A stretch of DNA of 35,701 bases from Asaia bogorensis (GCA_945869965.1 CAMBRC010000041.1:1-35701); one strand, 5' to 3'; positions 1-8,109 are shown, counted from the first letter of the stretch. Notes: a model not told the origin generated them from the sequence alone. Made by a program: numbers and translations.

Positions 1-88
1 CACCCCCCTTTGCCGACGGCGCTTAAAGAATGGGGGTCTGGGGCCTCAGGCCCCAGCGGGTCCAGGGCAGCGCCCTGGCCTTGCTTCC
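1..88. repeat. Multi-hairpin intergenic repeat, copy A
   Basis: This GC-rich block ends exactly at the stop codon of the EAL gene. It contains two strong hairpins in tandem: one with arms CTGGGGCC/GGCCCCAG (about 38-55) and one with arms CCAGGGC/GCCCTGG (about 62-78). A conserved tail CCTTGCTTCC follows. The upstream portion GGCGCTTAA recurs in copy C near 30.6 kb. The left end may lie outside the window. The same hairpin grammar recurs at 18.16-18.27 kb and 30.49-30.69 kb, so this is a dispersed repeat and not a gene-specific terminator, although it could end transcription of the EAL gene. Confidence 0.8.
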
Positions 89-1789
89 TTACCGCTTCGC
101 CCCCGGCAGCCCGCCGGGCCGGCCGAACAGCCAGCCTTGGCCGTGGTCCACGCCGAGTTCGCGCATCAGGGCGGCTTGTTCGTCGGTCTCGACCATTTCG
201 GCCACGGTTTGCGCCCCGACATTGGTGGCCAGTTCCACCATTGCCTGCACCATGCCGCGTCCGCGCGGGCTATGCTCGGCCGCTTGTACGAAAGCGCCAT
301 CGATCTTCACGAAATCGACCGGGAATTGCTGCAAGTAGCGGAATCCCGCCGCCCCGGCGCCGAAATCGTCCAGGCACATCTTCACCCCGCGCTCGCGCAG
401 TCGTGCCAGGGTGGCCGCGGCGGCGGCCATGTCGTCGATTTCCGAGGTCTCGGTCAGTTCAACCAGCAGCCGGCTCGCTTCCGGCGGCCCGATCACCGCG
501 CGCATTTCGTCCAGCAGGTTGAACAGCCGGTCGCGGTAGTTGGCATTCTGCGCCGACAATCCGGACATGTTCACCGCCACCGACGCCCCGGGCGCCGCGC
601 GCAGCGCCATCAGCGCCTGTTCCATCACTGCGAGATCGAGCACTTCGGCCAGCCCCACCGCCTCGGCGAAGGTGATGAATTCCTGAATGCTGCCCATCGG
701 CATCCCCGGCGTGGCGGTCGGCCGCAACAACGCCTCGTAGTGATGCACCGCGCGCGTGGTCAGCGAGACCACCGGCTGGAACGCCAGGCGAAACCGGTGC
801 CCGGTCAGCGCCGCGCGCACCGCCTCGGTGCGCATTTCCGCCTGCGCCAGGATGCCGGACAGCCCGCCGGCGCCGCCCACCGCCGAAACCCCGGCCGTGC
901 CCTCGCTGGTGAAGCGCGACACCGCATAGCGCAGCACCCGGTGCGCGGTTGCCGCCGCCATCGCGGCACCATCCAGCGTCACCTCGGTGCCATTGACCCG
1001 GGCGATGTTGCGCGCCGCCGAACGCGACAGGAACTGGTCCAACTTGCGCAGCAACCCGTCCATGCCGTTATGCGGCATCCCGAGCACGCCAAACCGGCCC
1101 TCCGCCAGTTCGCTGCCGCGTGCGCCGGGCGCGCTTTCCCCCATTAGCGCCGCGATCCCCTGGCGCAGCCGGGCCTGTTCGGCCCCGGTCAGCCGCCCCT
1201 TAACCTCCGGCCAGCCCTGCAATTCCACCAACTCCAGCGGCCCCGTGCTGCCCGCCCGCATCAGCTCCTCGGCCTCGCGGGCGAAATCGCCAGGCGCCTG
1301 GGTTTGCGCCTCCTCGGCGTCGGATGGCGGCACTGGCACCGGGCCGATGGCGAAGCACAGCCGGGGATCGCTGCCCGGCACCAGCCTTGCCGCCACCATC
1401 ACCGGGCTGCGCGGCGCATCGGCCAGGCGTAGCACCATCGGCGCCAGCCGCCCGCGCACCGGCACCAGCGCCTGCGCCATCGCCAGCGCCGCCCGGTCCG
1501 CCGGCGACAACAGCGATGCAATCCGCCGCCCCACCATGGCTGCCGCCGGGGCGCCGAAATGCGGCTCGAACGCCCCGCTGGCAAAGGTGATGATGCCGTC
1601 CGGCGTGGTCTCCACCAGCATGTCCGCGGCTGCAAATGCAAAGGCCCGCAATCGGTCGCGCGCCATCGCCTCGGCTGCTATTTCCGGCCCCAGCGCCTGG
1701 ATCGGCGCCAACGCCGCGGCAGGCACCGCCGCGACAACCGCCACGGCCTCGTTCCTGGATGCGGCGCGTCGCACCAATCTGCCGAACAT
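89..1789 (-). CDS. PAS-EAL domain protein, probable c-di-GMP phosphodiesterase
   Basis: A cytoplasmic protein of 566 residues with no membrane segment. Residues about 50-150 look like a PAS-type sensory domain. Residues about 330-560 are an EAL domain, the family that cuts cyclic di-GMP to pGpG. The catalytic signature looks intact: EALLR, the Asn of VAVN, the Glu of ELTE, DDFGAG, KID, AEMVE and GQGWLFGRP. There is no GGDEF domain, so it is a dedicated phosphodiesterase or c-di-GMP sensor. The start at 1789 is chosen because AAGGGG lies 6 nt upstream; ATG at 1807 or GTG at 1810 would add 6 or 7 residues and have no ribosome site. It appears monocistronic. The ligand of the PAS domain cannot be read from sequence. 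Confidence 0.88.
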   Translation of the reverse strand: MFGRLVRRAASRNEAVAVVAAVPAAALAPIQALGPEIAAEAMARDRLRAFAFAAADMLVETTPDGIITFASGAFEPHFGAPAAAMVGRRIASLLSPADRAALAMAQALVPVRGRLAPMVLRLADAPRSPVMVAARLVPGSDPRLCFAIGPVPVPPSDAEEAQTQAPGDFAREAEELMRAGSTGPLELVELQGWPEVKGRLTGAEQARLRQGIAALMGESAPGARGSELAEGRFGVLGMPHNGMDGLLRKLDQFLSRSAARNIARVNGTEVTLDGAAMAAATAHRVLRYAVSRFTSEGTAGVSAVGGAGGLSGILAQAEMRTEAVRAALTGHRFRLAFQPVVSLTTRAVHHYEALLRPTATPGMPMGSIQEFITFAEAVGLAEVLDLAVMEQALMALRAAPGASVAVNMSGLSAQNANYRDRLFNLLDEMRAVIGPPEASRLLVELTETSEIDDMAAAAATLARLRERGVKMCLDDFGAGAAGFRYLQQFPVDFVKIDGAFVQAAEHSPRGRGMVQAMVELATNVGAQTVAEMVETDEQAALMRELGVDHGQGWLFGRPGGLPGAKR

Positions 1790-1883
1790 CGAAAGCCCCT
1801 TGAACATCACGTTGCCACTTGTCGGCGCGGGGGGTTAAAGCCGGGTGAAAGTGGCGCATCGGCCACCGCATCCGGCGCGCCGC

Positions 1884-1912
1884 TTGACGGCATTACGGCG
1901 CGTGGATTAACT
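1884..1912 (+). promoter_or_regulatory. Candidate promoter of the Rrf2/NDH-2-like operon
   Basis: TTGACG at 1884-1889 is followed, after 17 bp, by TTAACT at 1907-1912. The -35 match is good and the -10 match is weak. The -10 falls inside the left arm of the palindrome at 1907-1935, so a bound repressor would block it. No Shine-Dalgarno sequence precedes the ATG at 1944, so the leader is short. Confidence 0.4.
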
Positions 1913-1935
1913 ACGACTCACCTAATCGTAGTTAA
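1907..1935. promoter_or_regulatory. Perfect 10-bp inverted repeat, probable operator of the Rrf2 regulator
   Basis: TTAACTACGA (1907-1916) and TCGTAGTTAA (1926-1935) are exact reverse complements separated by 9 bp, 8 bp before the regulator's ATG. The arms are AT-rich in a very GC-rich region and no T-run follows, which argues for a protein-binding site and against a terminator. Rrf2 regulators bind dyad operators as dimers and often autoregulate, so binding by the adjacent gene product is a reasonable inference. Confidence 0.7.
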
Positions 1936-1943
1936 AAAATCCC

Positions 1944-2492
1944 ATGCCCCTCTACGGTGCCGCCGCCGAATACGCCATGCACACCGTGCTCAACCTCGCC
2001 CTGGTCGCCGAGGGTTCGGCCCCAAGCGCGCGCGACCTCGCCGAATTCCAGCGCCTGCCGGTTGCCTTCATGCGCAAGCTGCTCACCCGCCTGGAAAAAT
2101 CCGGCATCGTGGCAGCCTCTGAGGGCATCCGCGGCGGCTGGCGCCTCACCCGCGCGCCCGTGGCGATCTCCCTGCTCGACCTCGCCGACGCCGCCCAGGG
2201 CCGCGAAAAACTCTTCGTCTGCCGCGAAATCCGTGCCCACTGCGCGCTCTGGCCCGAAGGCACCGTCCGGCCCAGCGCCACGCGCGGCATCTGCGCCATC
2301 CACGCCGCGATGCTGGCCGCTGAGGCCGCCATGCGCCGCGAACTCGCCGGCCAATCCCTTGGCGGCATCATCGACGAACTGCGCGCCCAAAACCCCGCCT
2401 TCACCGGCCAGGCGCTGCCCGCCTGGTTCGCCTGCCGCATCGCCACCCGTCGCCCCACCGACCCCCCGGAGCCCGAAGCTGATGAACGCTGA
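1944..2492 (+). CDS. Rrf2 family transcriptional regulator with a cysteine cluster
   Basis: A 182-residue protein of the Rrf2 family (relatives IscR, NsrR, RirA), which are winged-helix regulators that often sense iron, NO or redox state through an Fe-S cluster. The N-terminal half has the family pattern: AEYAMHTVLNLAL, then a recognition helix region ending in KSGIVAASEGIRGGW. Three cysteines follow in the sensor region (VCREIRAHC and GICAIH), spaced C-X6-C-X16-C, wider between the second and third than in IscR, so cluster binding is plausible but not assured. The C-terminal tail is Pro-rich. Its end overlaps the start of the flavoprotein gene by 11 bp, so the two are co-translated and the flavoprotein is the likely regulated target. 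The upstream dyad supports autoregulation. Confidence 0.9.
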   Translation: MPLYGAAAEYAMHTVLNLALVAEGSAPSARDLAEFQRLPVAFMRKLLTRLEKSGIVAASEGIRGGWRLTRAPVAISLLDLADAAQGREKLFVCREIRAHCALWPEGTVRPSATRGICAIHAAMLAAEAAMRRELAGQSLGGIIDELRAQNPAFTGQALPAWFACRIATRRPTDPPEPEADER

Positions 2493-3636
2493 CCCCATTG
2501 TCGTCGCCGGCGGCGGATATGCCGGCTTCTGGGCCGCCATGGCCGCGCGCCGCATCGCCGGCCCGGAACAGCCGATCCGCATGGTCTCCCGTGACCCCAT
2601 CCTGCAAATGCGCCCGCGCCTTTACGAAGCCGCCCCGGAAACCCTCGGCATCGACCTCCGCCCGCTGCTCGACCGCACCGGCATCGACTTCCAGGCCGGC
2701 GAGGCCACCGCCATCGCCGACAACACCCTGGTCCTCTCTACTGGCGAGCGCATCCCCTACGCCCGCCTGGTCGTCGCCACCGGTAGCCAACTGCGCCGCC
2801 CCCCAATCCCCGGCGCCGACCGAGCCTACTCGATCGACACCCAATCAGACGCCATCGCCTTCGACCGCCGCCTAGCCGAGATCGCCCGCACCACCGCCGC
2901 CCCCCGCCTCGCGGTGATCGGCGCTGGTTTCACCGGCATCGAGCTGGCCCTCGAACTACGCGACCGCCTCGCCCTGTACAGCGATGCCGTCCTCGGCGAA
3001 CGCCTGGAGATCCTCCTTGTCGACGCCGCCCCCGAACTCGGCCCCGAACTCGGCCCAGGCCCGCGACCGGTGATAGCCGACGCTATGGCACAGGCCCGCG
3101 TCATCCTGCGCCTCGGTGCCCGCCTCGCCCGCATCGACCCCGCCGGCCTCGCCTTCACCGACGGCACAACCTGGCCCGCCGACGCCGTCGTTCTGACCAC
3201 CGGCATGGTCGCCGCCCCCTTCACCGCCCAAATCCCCGGCCACCGCGACACCCTCGGCCGCATCACCGTCGACACCTTCCTGCGCGCCCCCGCCGCCCCC
3301 ACCGTGTTCGTGACCGGCGACGCCGCCGCCGCCGACACCGGCACCGGTCAGATCGCCGTGCAATCCTGCCAACACGCCCTGACGATGGGCCGCTTCGCCG
3401 GCGCCAACGCCGCCCGCGACCTACTGGGCCAACCCCTCGTCCCCTACAGCCAACCCCGCTACGGCAACTGCCTCGACCTCGGCCGCTTCGGCGCCGTGCG
3501 GACCCAAGGCTGGGACCGAACCGTCATTGCCGCCGGCCTCGAGGCAAAAACCGTCAAACGCCACATCAACACCGTGGTGATCTATCCGCCGGCCGAGGCG
3601 ACCGGCCAGGAGCTGCTGGTGCTGGCCGAGGTCTGA
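2482..3636 (+). CDS. NAD(P)/FAD-dependent oxidoreductase, NDH-2-like
   Basis: A 384-residue two-dinucleotide-binding flavoprotein. Residues 8-15 hold the FAD Rossmann motif (VAGGGYAG), residues 145-152 a second NAD(P)H-binding motif (VIGAGFTG), and VFVTGDAAA near 275-283 is the second FAD-contact motif whose Asp is at about 280. This layout matches type II NADH dehydrogenase-like pyridine nucleotide oxidoreductases, which pass electrons from NAD(P)H to quinone or another acceptor. It is shorter than typical Ndh (about 430), and no C-terminal membrane anchor is obvious, so the acceptor is uncertain. The ATG at 2482 overlaps the Rrf2 gene and gives a natural N terminus directly before the FAD motif. 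Codons are unusually C-ending, as across this part of the window. Confidence 0.85.
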   Translation: MNADPIVVAGGGYAGFWAAMAARRIAGPEQPIRMVSRDPILQMRPRLYEAAPETLGIDLRPLLDRTGIDFQAGEATAIADNTLVLSTGERIPYARLVVATGSQLRRPPIPGADRAYSIDTQSDAIAFDRRLAEIARTTAAPRLAVIGAGFTGIELALELRDRLALYSDAVLGERLEILLVDAAPELGPELGPGPRPVIADAMAQARVILRLGARLARIDPAGLAFTDGTTWPADAVVLTTGMVAAPFTAQIPGHRDTLGRITVDTFLRAPAAPTVFVTGDAAAADTGTGQIAVQSCQHALTMGRFAGANAARDLLGQPLVPYSQPRYGNCLDLGRFGAVRTQGWDRTVIAAGLEAKTVKRHINTVVIYPPAEATGQELLVLAEV

Positions 3637-3643
3637 AGCCCGC

Positions 3644-4699
3644 TCAGCCGCGTACCATCTCCGCGATCTGCACCGCGTTCAGCGCTGCCCCCTTCAACAG
3701 CTGGTCCCCCGCCACGAACAATGCCAGCGACCGGCCGGACCCGTCGGAAAAATCCTCGCGGATGCGCCCCACCAGGACATCATCGGCCCCGCTGGCCTCG
3801 TTCGGCATCGGGAAATGGTTGCGCGCGACATCATCCACCAGCCGTAATCCCGGCGCGGCCGCCAGGATCTCGCGCGCCGCATCCGGCGTCATCGGCCGGT
3901 CGAAGGTCACGTTCAGCGCAATTGCGTGCGCCCGCAGCACCGGCACGCGGACACAGGTCGCGGTCACCCGCAGTTCCGGCTCGGCGAAGATCTTGCGCAG
4001 CTCGCGGATGACCTTGGTCTCCTCGTCGTTATAGCCGCTCTGTGGGTCGATCTCGGTGTTGTGGCTGAACAGGTTGAAGGCGTAGGGATGCGGCATCACG
4101 CTCGGCGTGAAAGCCTCCCCGGCCAGGTACGCCTTGGTCGAATCGATCAGCTCCTGCATCGCCGCCGCCCCGGCGCCGCTCGCCGCCTGGTACGTCGTGA
4201 TCACCACTCGGCGGATCGGGTTGACCTGGTGCAGCGCCCATAGGGGCAGGCCTGCGATGATCGCCGCACAGTTCGGATTGGCGATGATCCCCGAATGTCC
4301 GGCCAGTGCGCCGCCGTTGATCTCCGGCACCACCAAGGGGACATCCGGCGCCATGCGAAACGCGGATGAATTGTCGATCACCACCGCCCCCGCCCGCACC
4401 GCCGCCGGCGCGAACAGCCGCGACCGCTCGCCGCCGGCCGAGAACAGCGCGATGTCCACGCCCTCGAACGCGGCCTCGCCCAGTTCCGCCACCGCCACCG
4501 CCTCGCCGCGGAACGCCATCGTCGTCCCGGCCGACCGGCGCGACGCCAACAGCCGCAGCTCGCGCACTGGAAACCCGCGCGTCTCCAGAACGCGCAGCAT
4601 CTCGGTGCCAACCGCGCCGGTGGCACCGACGACGGCCACTGTGGCGGGGCGCGTGCCAGCATAGCGCGGGGATTGAGGCAGGGCGTCTTGGGGGCTCAT
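3644..4699 (-). CDS. asd: Aspartate-semialdehyde dehydrogenase
   Basis: The 351-residue enzyme reduces aspartyl phosphate to aspartate semialdehyde with NADPH, the branch point to lysine/diaminopimelate, methionine, threonine and isoleucine. The NADP motif GATGAVG is at 25-31, the catalytic Cys is in NPNCAAI (about 144), and TYQAASGAG and the later VRVPVLRAH stretch are also family hallmarks. The start at 4699 has AGGAG 7 nt upstream; the longer ATG at 4741 lies directly on the terminator T-run and is unlikely. It converges with the flavoprotein gene, 7 bp apart. An intrinsic terminator 43 nt upstream of the start suggests attenuation or readthrough control. Confidence 0.96.
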   Translation of the reverse strand: MSPQDALPQSPRYAGTRPATVAVVGATGAVGTEMLRVLETRGFPVRELRLLASRRSAGTTMAFRGEAVAVAELGEAAFEGVDIALFSAGGERSRLFAPAAVRAGAVVIDNSSAFRMAPDVPLVVPEINGGALAGHSGIIANPNCAAIIAGLPLWALHQVNPIRRVVITTYQAASGAGAAAMQELIDSTKAYLAGEAFTPSVMPHPYAFNLFSHNTEIDPQSGYNDEETKVIRELRKIFAEPELRVTATCVRVPVLRAHAIALNVTFDRPMTPDAAREILAAAPGLRLVDDVARNHFPMPNEASGADDVLVGRIREDFSDGSGRSLALFVAGDQLLKGAALNAVQIAEMVRG

Positions 4700-4741
4700 G
4701 GTCGGTCTCCTCGTGGGATGATGGGGGAGGGGGCCAGACAT

Positions 4742-4770
4742 AAAAAAAGCCCCGTCCTGTTCGGCGGGGC
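4742..4770 (-). terminator. Intrinsic terminator/attenuator in the asd leader
   Basis: Read on the minus strand, GCCCCG (4770-4765) pairs with CGGGGC (4754-4749) around a 10-nt loop, and seven T residues follow (4748-4742). This is a textbook factor-independent terminator pointing towards asd, only 43 nt before its ATG. The space left is too small for an obvious separate promoter. Either it ends the upstream membrane-protein transcript, or it is an attenuator controlling asd. Confidence 0.75.
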
Positions 4771-4795
4771 CTGTGGAACGTCGCGGTTGGTAAGT

Positions 4796-4867
4796 TCAGC
4801 GCGCGCGCACCAAGGACACCCTGTCGGGGGTCGTTTTAATGGTTCGGCGGGTCATCACGATGAACAT
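4796..4867 (-). CDS. Possible 23-residue leader peptide upstream of asd
   Basis: On the minus strand an ATG at 4867 opens a 23-codon frame ending in TGA just before the asd terminator hairpin. It begins MFIVMTRRTIKTT: four Thr, two Met, two Ile and one Lys in the first 13 codons, all amino acids of the aspartate family made through Asd. This resembles leader peptides of amino-acid attenuators such as thrL. No clear ribosome site is present and the frame starts 10 nt after the preceding gene stop, so a chance ORF is a real alternative. Confidence 0.35.
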   Translation of the reverse strand: MFIVMTRRTIKTTPDRVSLVRAR

Positions 4868-4876
4868 GACAATCGC

Positions 4877-5341
4877 TTAACCCAACACGCCGCCCGCTGC
4901 AACCCGACCCCCTGCATTCCGAGTCGCCCGATGCCCCGCCAGCACCGCCGCCGCCCCGAACGCCGCCGCCACGATCGTCACCACCACCAACAACGCGCGC
5001 AGCCGCGCCGCGGTCGCTTCCGCCTCCGCCACCCGCCGCGCCCGCATCGCCACCCGCTCGGCCGCCACCGCCGCGGCGATATCCGCCCCGGCCGTCAAAA
5101 CCACCGCACTATCACCAAGTCGCACCCGCAGCGCGGCCAACCCCGCCGCATCGCCGGCCCGCGCCAGCCCCAACGCCTGGTCCAGCACCACCTCGCGCGC
5201 CATCACCCGCTCCAGCGGCAGCCCCGACACATGCGCCGCCATCAGCCCGGTCATCCCCACCACGGCAAACGCCATCGCCACGAACCCGGCCATGGCATAT
5301 CCCGTGCCCCGCCCGCCATCCCGCGCTATCTGCTGCATCAT
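4877..5341 (-). CDS. Small two-helix membrane protein of unknown function
   Basis: A 154-residue protein with an N-terminal hydrophobic helix (about 15-37, GYAMAGFVAMAFAVVGM), an Ala-rich, probably helical middle of about 80 residues and a second hydrophobic helix (about 115-137, LLVVVTIVAAAFGAAAVL) followed by a basic tail. This topology is like the membrane-inserted part of small sensors or chemoreceptor-like proteins, but no signalling domain follows, so no function is assigned. The opposite-strand frames here are Arg/His-rich shadows, which supports this strand. It is divergent from the methyltransferase gene and is followed by the possible asd leader ORF. Start could also be the ATG at 5338 or 5293. 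Confidence 0.6.
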   Translation of the reverse strand: MMQQIARDGGRGTGYAMAGFVAMAFAVVGMTGLMAAHVSGLPLERVMAREVVLDQALGLARAGDAAGLAALRVRLGDSAVVLTAGADIAAAVAAERVAMRARRVAEAEATAARLRALLVVVTIVAAAFGAAAVLAGHRATRNAGGRVAAGGVLG

Positions 5342-5451
5342 CCCGCCCTTCCCGCATCTGCCACCGCAGCGACATCGGCCCGTCCCGCGCGCCAGTCAAC
5401 GCTTCGTTCACCCGCGCATGGCAGGCTGCCCTCCTTCTGCAGGGACCCCGC

Positions 5452-6378
5452 ATGACCTTCGCTGCGCTGCGCAACTGGCTGACGCGCGGTCACCACCCCC
5501 CGCAAGGCACAACCGCGCCCGCCGACCTGCTGCCGGCCAACGCTCCAGCCAGCGTCCTGTCCGCGAGCGACCCCCTGACCATACCGACCTCCGCCTGGCC
5601 CCCCGCCCGCCTGGCGATCGAGGAGGAGCTGTGGGGCCACGGCTTCCTCACCCCCGGCGGCGGCGCCGAAATCCTCCGTTTCGCCAACCCGATCGGCCTC
5701 TCGGCGTCCTCCACCCTCCTCCTCCTCGGCGCCGGCGCCGGCGGCCCCGCCCAGATCCTCGCCACCGACCTCGGCACCTGGGTCACCGCCTTCGAATCCG
5801 ACCCCGACCTCGCCGAAATCGCCGCCCGCCGCATCCAGCGCGCCGGCGCCGCCCTGGCCAAACGCGCCACTGTCGCCCGCTGGGACCGCCACGACCCGCA
5901 TTTCCGCCCCCGCATGGCCCACCACGCCCTGCTGCTCGACGCCATCCGCGCCGCCGAACCCGCCCCGATCCTGTCCGCCATCGCCAGCGCCCTCAAACCG
6001 CACGGTCAGATTGTCATCGTCGAAACCGTCGCCCCCGCGCCCCTCGACCCCGACGACCCCGCCATCGCCACCTGGTTCGCGCTGGAAGGCCGCACCACCG
6101 CCCTGCCAGACCCCGACACCGTCACCCGCGCGCTGAAGCGCCTCGGCTTCGACGTCCGCATCGTCGAAGACATCTCCGCCCGCCAGATGCGCCTGGCCGT
6201 CATGGGTTGGCGCCATTTCGTCCGCATGCTGGCCCGCGACCGCCCAACCCCCGAACGCGCCGGCGCCGTCGTCGCCCAGGCGGAACTCTGGACCCGCCGC
6301 ATCCGCCTGATGCACGCCGGCCGCATCCGCATGATGCGCTGGCACGTGATCGGACCCGGTAGCTCCCCCCCGGCTTGA
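5452..6378 (+). CDS. Class I SAM-dependent methyltransferase
   Basis: A 308-residue soluble protein. Residues about 85-190 form a Rossmann-like SAM-binding fold: motif I LLLLGAGAGGPA, then the acidic loop of strand 2 (TAFESDPDLAEIA), an Asp-containing motif near LLLDAI, and a post-motif strand GQIVIVETV. The N-terminal 80 residues and the C-terminal 120 residues show no domain I recognise, so the substrate (small molecule, lipid or protein) is unknown. Codons are strongly C-ending. Its TGA stop overlaps the TTGACA of the rpmJ promoter, so rpmJ probably has its own transcription start. Confidence 0.8.
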   Translation: MTFAALRNWLTRGHHPPQGTTAPADLLPANAPASVLSASDPLTIPTSAWPPARLAIEEELWGHGFLTPGGGAEILRFANPIGLSASSTLLLLGAGAGGPAQILATDLGTWVTAFESDPDLAEIAARRIQRAGAALAKRATVARWDRHDPHFRPRMAHHALLLDAIRAAEPAPILSAIASALKPHGQIVIVETVAPAPLDPDDPAIATWFALEGRTTALPDPDTVTRALKRLGFDVRIVEDISARQMRLAVMGWRHFVRMLARDRPTPERAGAVVAQAELWTRRIRLMHAGRIRMMRWHVIGPGSSPPA

Positions 6379-6403
6379 CATATCCCCCCCGCCCATCTAC
6401 TTC
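6375..6403 (+). promoter_or_regulatory. Promoter candidate for rpmJ
   Basis: A perfect TTGACA at 6375-6380 is followed after 17 bp by TACTTC (6398-6403). The -35 is consensus and the -10 is poor, as is common in high-GC alphaproteobacteria. The -35 overlaps the stop codon of the methyltransferase gene. rpmJ begins at 6450. Confidence 0.55.
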
Positions 6404-6449
6404 GCCGCCTCCCATTCCTGCCCCGCTCGGGCGCTGAAGGCCGCTCCCC

Positions 6450-6575
6450 ATGAAAGTCCGCAACAGCCTCAAATCCGCCAAAGTGCGCGACAAGAACTGC
6501 CGCGTCGTGCGCCGCCACGGCCGCGTCTACGTGATCAACAAGAAGAACCCCCGCATGAAGGCCCGCCAAGGGTAG
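6450..6575 (+). CDS. rpmJ: 50S ribosomal protein L36
   Basis: This 41-residue gene begins [11 protein letters not shown] and ends [12 protein letters not shown], the standard alphaproteobacterial L36. Only one Cys is present, so it lacks the four-ligand zinc site (CCCH) of the C+ form and is a zinc-independent L36. L36 is a late-assembling protein of the large ribosomal subunit. It stands alone here, outside any ribosomal protein operon, with its own promoter candidate and a downstream hairpin. Confidence 0.97.
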   Translation: MKVRNSLKSAKVRDKNCRVVRRHGRVYVINKKNPRMKARQG

Positions 6576-6618
6576 CATGGTCGGCTGACATTGCCGGTTC
6601 GTCCGACCTGAACGCACT

Positions 6619-6633
6619 CCGGGGCCTCCCCGG
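6619..6633 (+). terminator. Hairpin downstream of rpmJ, probable terminator
   Basis: CCGGGG and CCCCGG pair around a 3-nt CCT loop, followed by GGCGCGTTTCGTGTT, which is only moderately T-rich. It lies between rpmJ and glcD and probably ends the rpmJ transcript; the weak U-tract keeps confidence modest. Confidence 0.5.
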
Positions 6634-6675
6634 GGCGCGTTTCGTGTTACAGTGCCGCCGCCAAGGAGGCCCGAC

Positions 6676-8109
6676 ATGCTCCCCCAACCCGCCCCGAGGA
6701 TGGAAAACATCGCCCGCCGCGACGAAATCGTCGCCGCCCTGCGCGACCTCCTCCCGCCCGAATCCGTCATCGGCGACGCCCTACGCCTCAAACCCTACGA
6801 AACCGACGGCCTCAGCGCCTACCGCGAAGTCCCCCTCGCCGTCGCCCTCCCCAGCAGCACCGAGGAAGTCGCCGCCATCCTCGCTTACTGCCACCGCGAA
6901 GGCATCCGCGTCGTCCCCCGCGGCGCCGGCACCTCGCTCTCCGGCGGCGCGCTCCCCATGGCCGACTCCGTCGTCCTCGGCCTCATGCGCATGAACCGGA
7001 TCCTGGACATCTCCTACCCCGACCGCTGCGCCACCGTCCAAGCCGGCGTCACCAACATCGGCATCACCCAGGCAGTGGCGGGGCAGGGCTTCTTCTACGC
7101 CCCGGACCCCTCCAGCCAGCTCGCCTGCATGATCGGCGGCAACGTCAACATGAACTCCGGCGGCGCCCACTGCCTGCGCTACGGCGTCACCGCCAACAAC
7201 CTCCTCGGCCTGAAAATCGTCACCATCGAAGGCGAAATCCTCGACATCGGCGGCGCCCACCTGGACTCCGCCGGCTATGACTGGCTCGGCCTCCTCACCG
7301 GTAGCGAAGGCCAACTCGCCATCGTCACCGAAGTCACCGTCCGCATCCTCCGCTCCCCCGAAGGTGCGCGCGCCATGCTCGCCGCCTTCCGCTCCAACGA
7401 AGTCGCCGGCGCCTGCGTCGACTCCATCATCGCCAGCGGCATCATCCCCGTCGCCCTCGAATTCATGGACCGCCCGGCCATCCACGCCTGCGAAGCCTAC
7501 GCCCACGCCGGCTACCCGCTAGACGCCGAAGCCATGCTCATCATCGAAGTCGAAGGCAGCACCGCCGAACAGGATTTCCTGCTCGACGCCCTGAAAACCA
7601 TCTGCGCCCAACACGACCCAATCAGCCTCAAAGTCAGCCAATCCCCCGAGGAATCCCTCGCCATCTGGAAAGGCCGCAAAGGCGCCTTCGGTGCCGTCGG
7701 CCGCATCTCGCCAGACTACATGTGCATGGACGGCACCATCCCCACCTCCCAGCTCCCCCACGTCCTGCGCCGCATCGGCGAAATGAGCGCCCAGTACAAC
7801 CTCCAGGTCGCCAACATCTTCCACGCCGGCGACGGCAACCTCCACCCGCTCATCATGTTCGACGCCAACGACCCCGCCAGCTTCGCCAAAGCGGAAAAAT
7901 TCGGCGCCGACATCCTCACCCTCTGCGTCGAAGTCGGCGGCTGCCTCACCGGCGAACACGGCGTCGGCGTCGAGAAACGCGACCTGATGCACGTCCAGTT
8001 CACCGAAACCGAACTCGACCAGCAACGCCGCATCAAATCCGCATTCGACCCCGCCTGGCTCCTCAACGCCAACAAGGTTTTCCCGCTGAAAGGCCTCGCG
8101 GCAGAATGA
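6676..8109 (+). CDS. glcD: Glycolate oxidase subunit GlcD (FAD-linked)
   Basis: A 477-residue FAD-linked oxidase, the catalytic subunit that oxidises glycolate (or a related 2-hydroxy acid such as D-lactate) to the 2-oxo acid. The N-terminal half is a PCMH-type FAD-binding domain (VPRGAGTSLSGGA, PDPSSQLACMIGGNV, LTGSEGQLAIVTE). The C-terminal half is the FAD-oxidase C domain with HAGDGNLHPL and GEHGVGVEKRDLM. The start at 6676 is fixed by AAGGAGG 6 nt upstream; an ATG at 6652 lies upstream of that site. It overlaps glcE by 4 bp (ATGA), and glcE and glcF follow, so the three-subunit assignment is secure, while the exact physiological substrate is inferred. Confidence 0.95.
   Translation: MLPQPAPRMENIARRDEIVAALRDLLPPESVIGDALRLKPYETDGLSAYREVPLAVALPSSTEEVAAILAYCHREGIRVVPRGAGTSLSGGALPMADSVVLGLMRMNRILDISYPDRCATVQAGVTNIGITQAVAGQGFFYAPDPSSQLACMIGGNVNMNSGGAHCLRYGVTANNLLGLKIVTIEGEILDIGGAHLDSAGYDWLGLLTGSEGQLAIVTEVTVRILRSPEGARAMLAAFRSNEVAGACVDSIIASGIIPVALEFMDRPAIHACEAYAHAGYPLDAEAMLIIEVEGSTAEQDFLLDALKTICAQHDPISLKVSQSPEESLAIWKGRKGAFGAVGRISPDYMCMDGTIPTSQLPHVLRRIGEMSAQYNLQVANIFHAGDGNLHPLIMFDANDPASFAKAEKFGADILTLCVEVGGCLTGEHGVGVEKRDLMHVQFTETELDQQRRIKSAFDPAWLLNANKVFPLKGLAAE

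Noticed and set aside
1907-1935. Terminator for the EAL gene or an upstream transcript
   Set aside because: AT-rich arms, 9-bp spacer and no T-run; it lies directly before a regulator gene and upstream of the EAL start, so an operator fits better.
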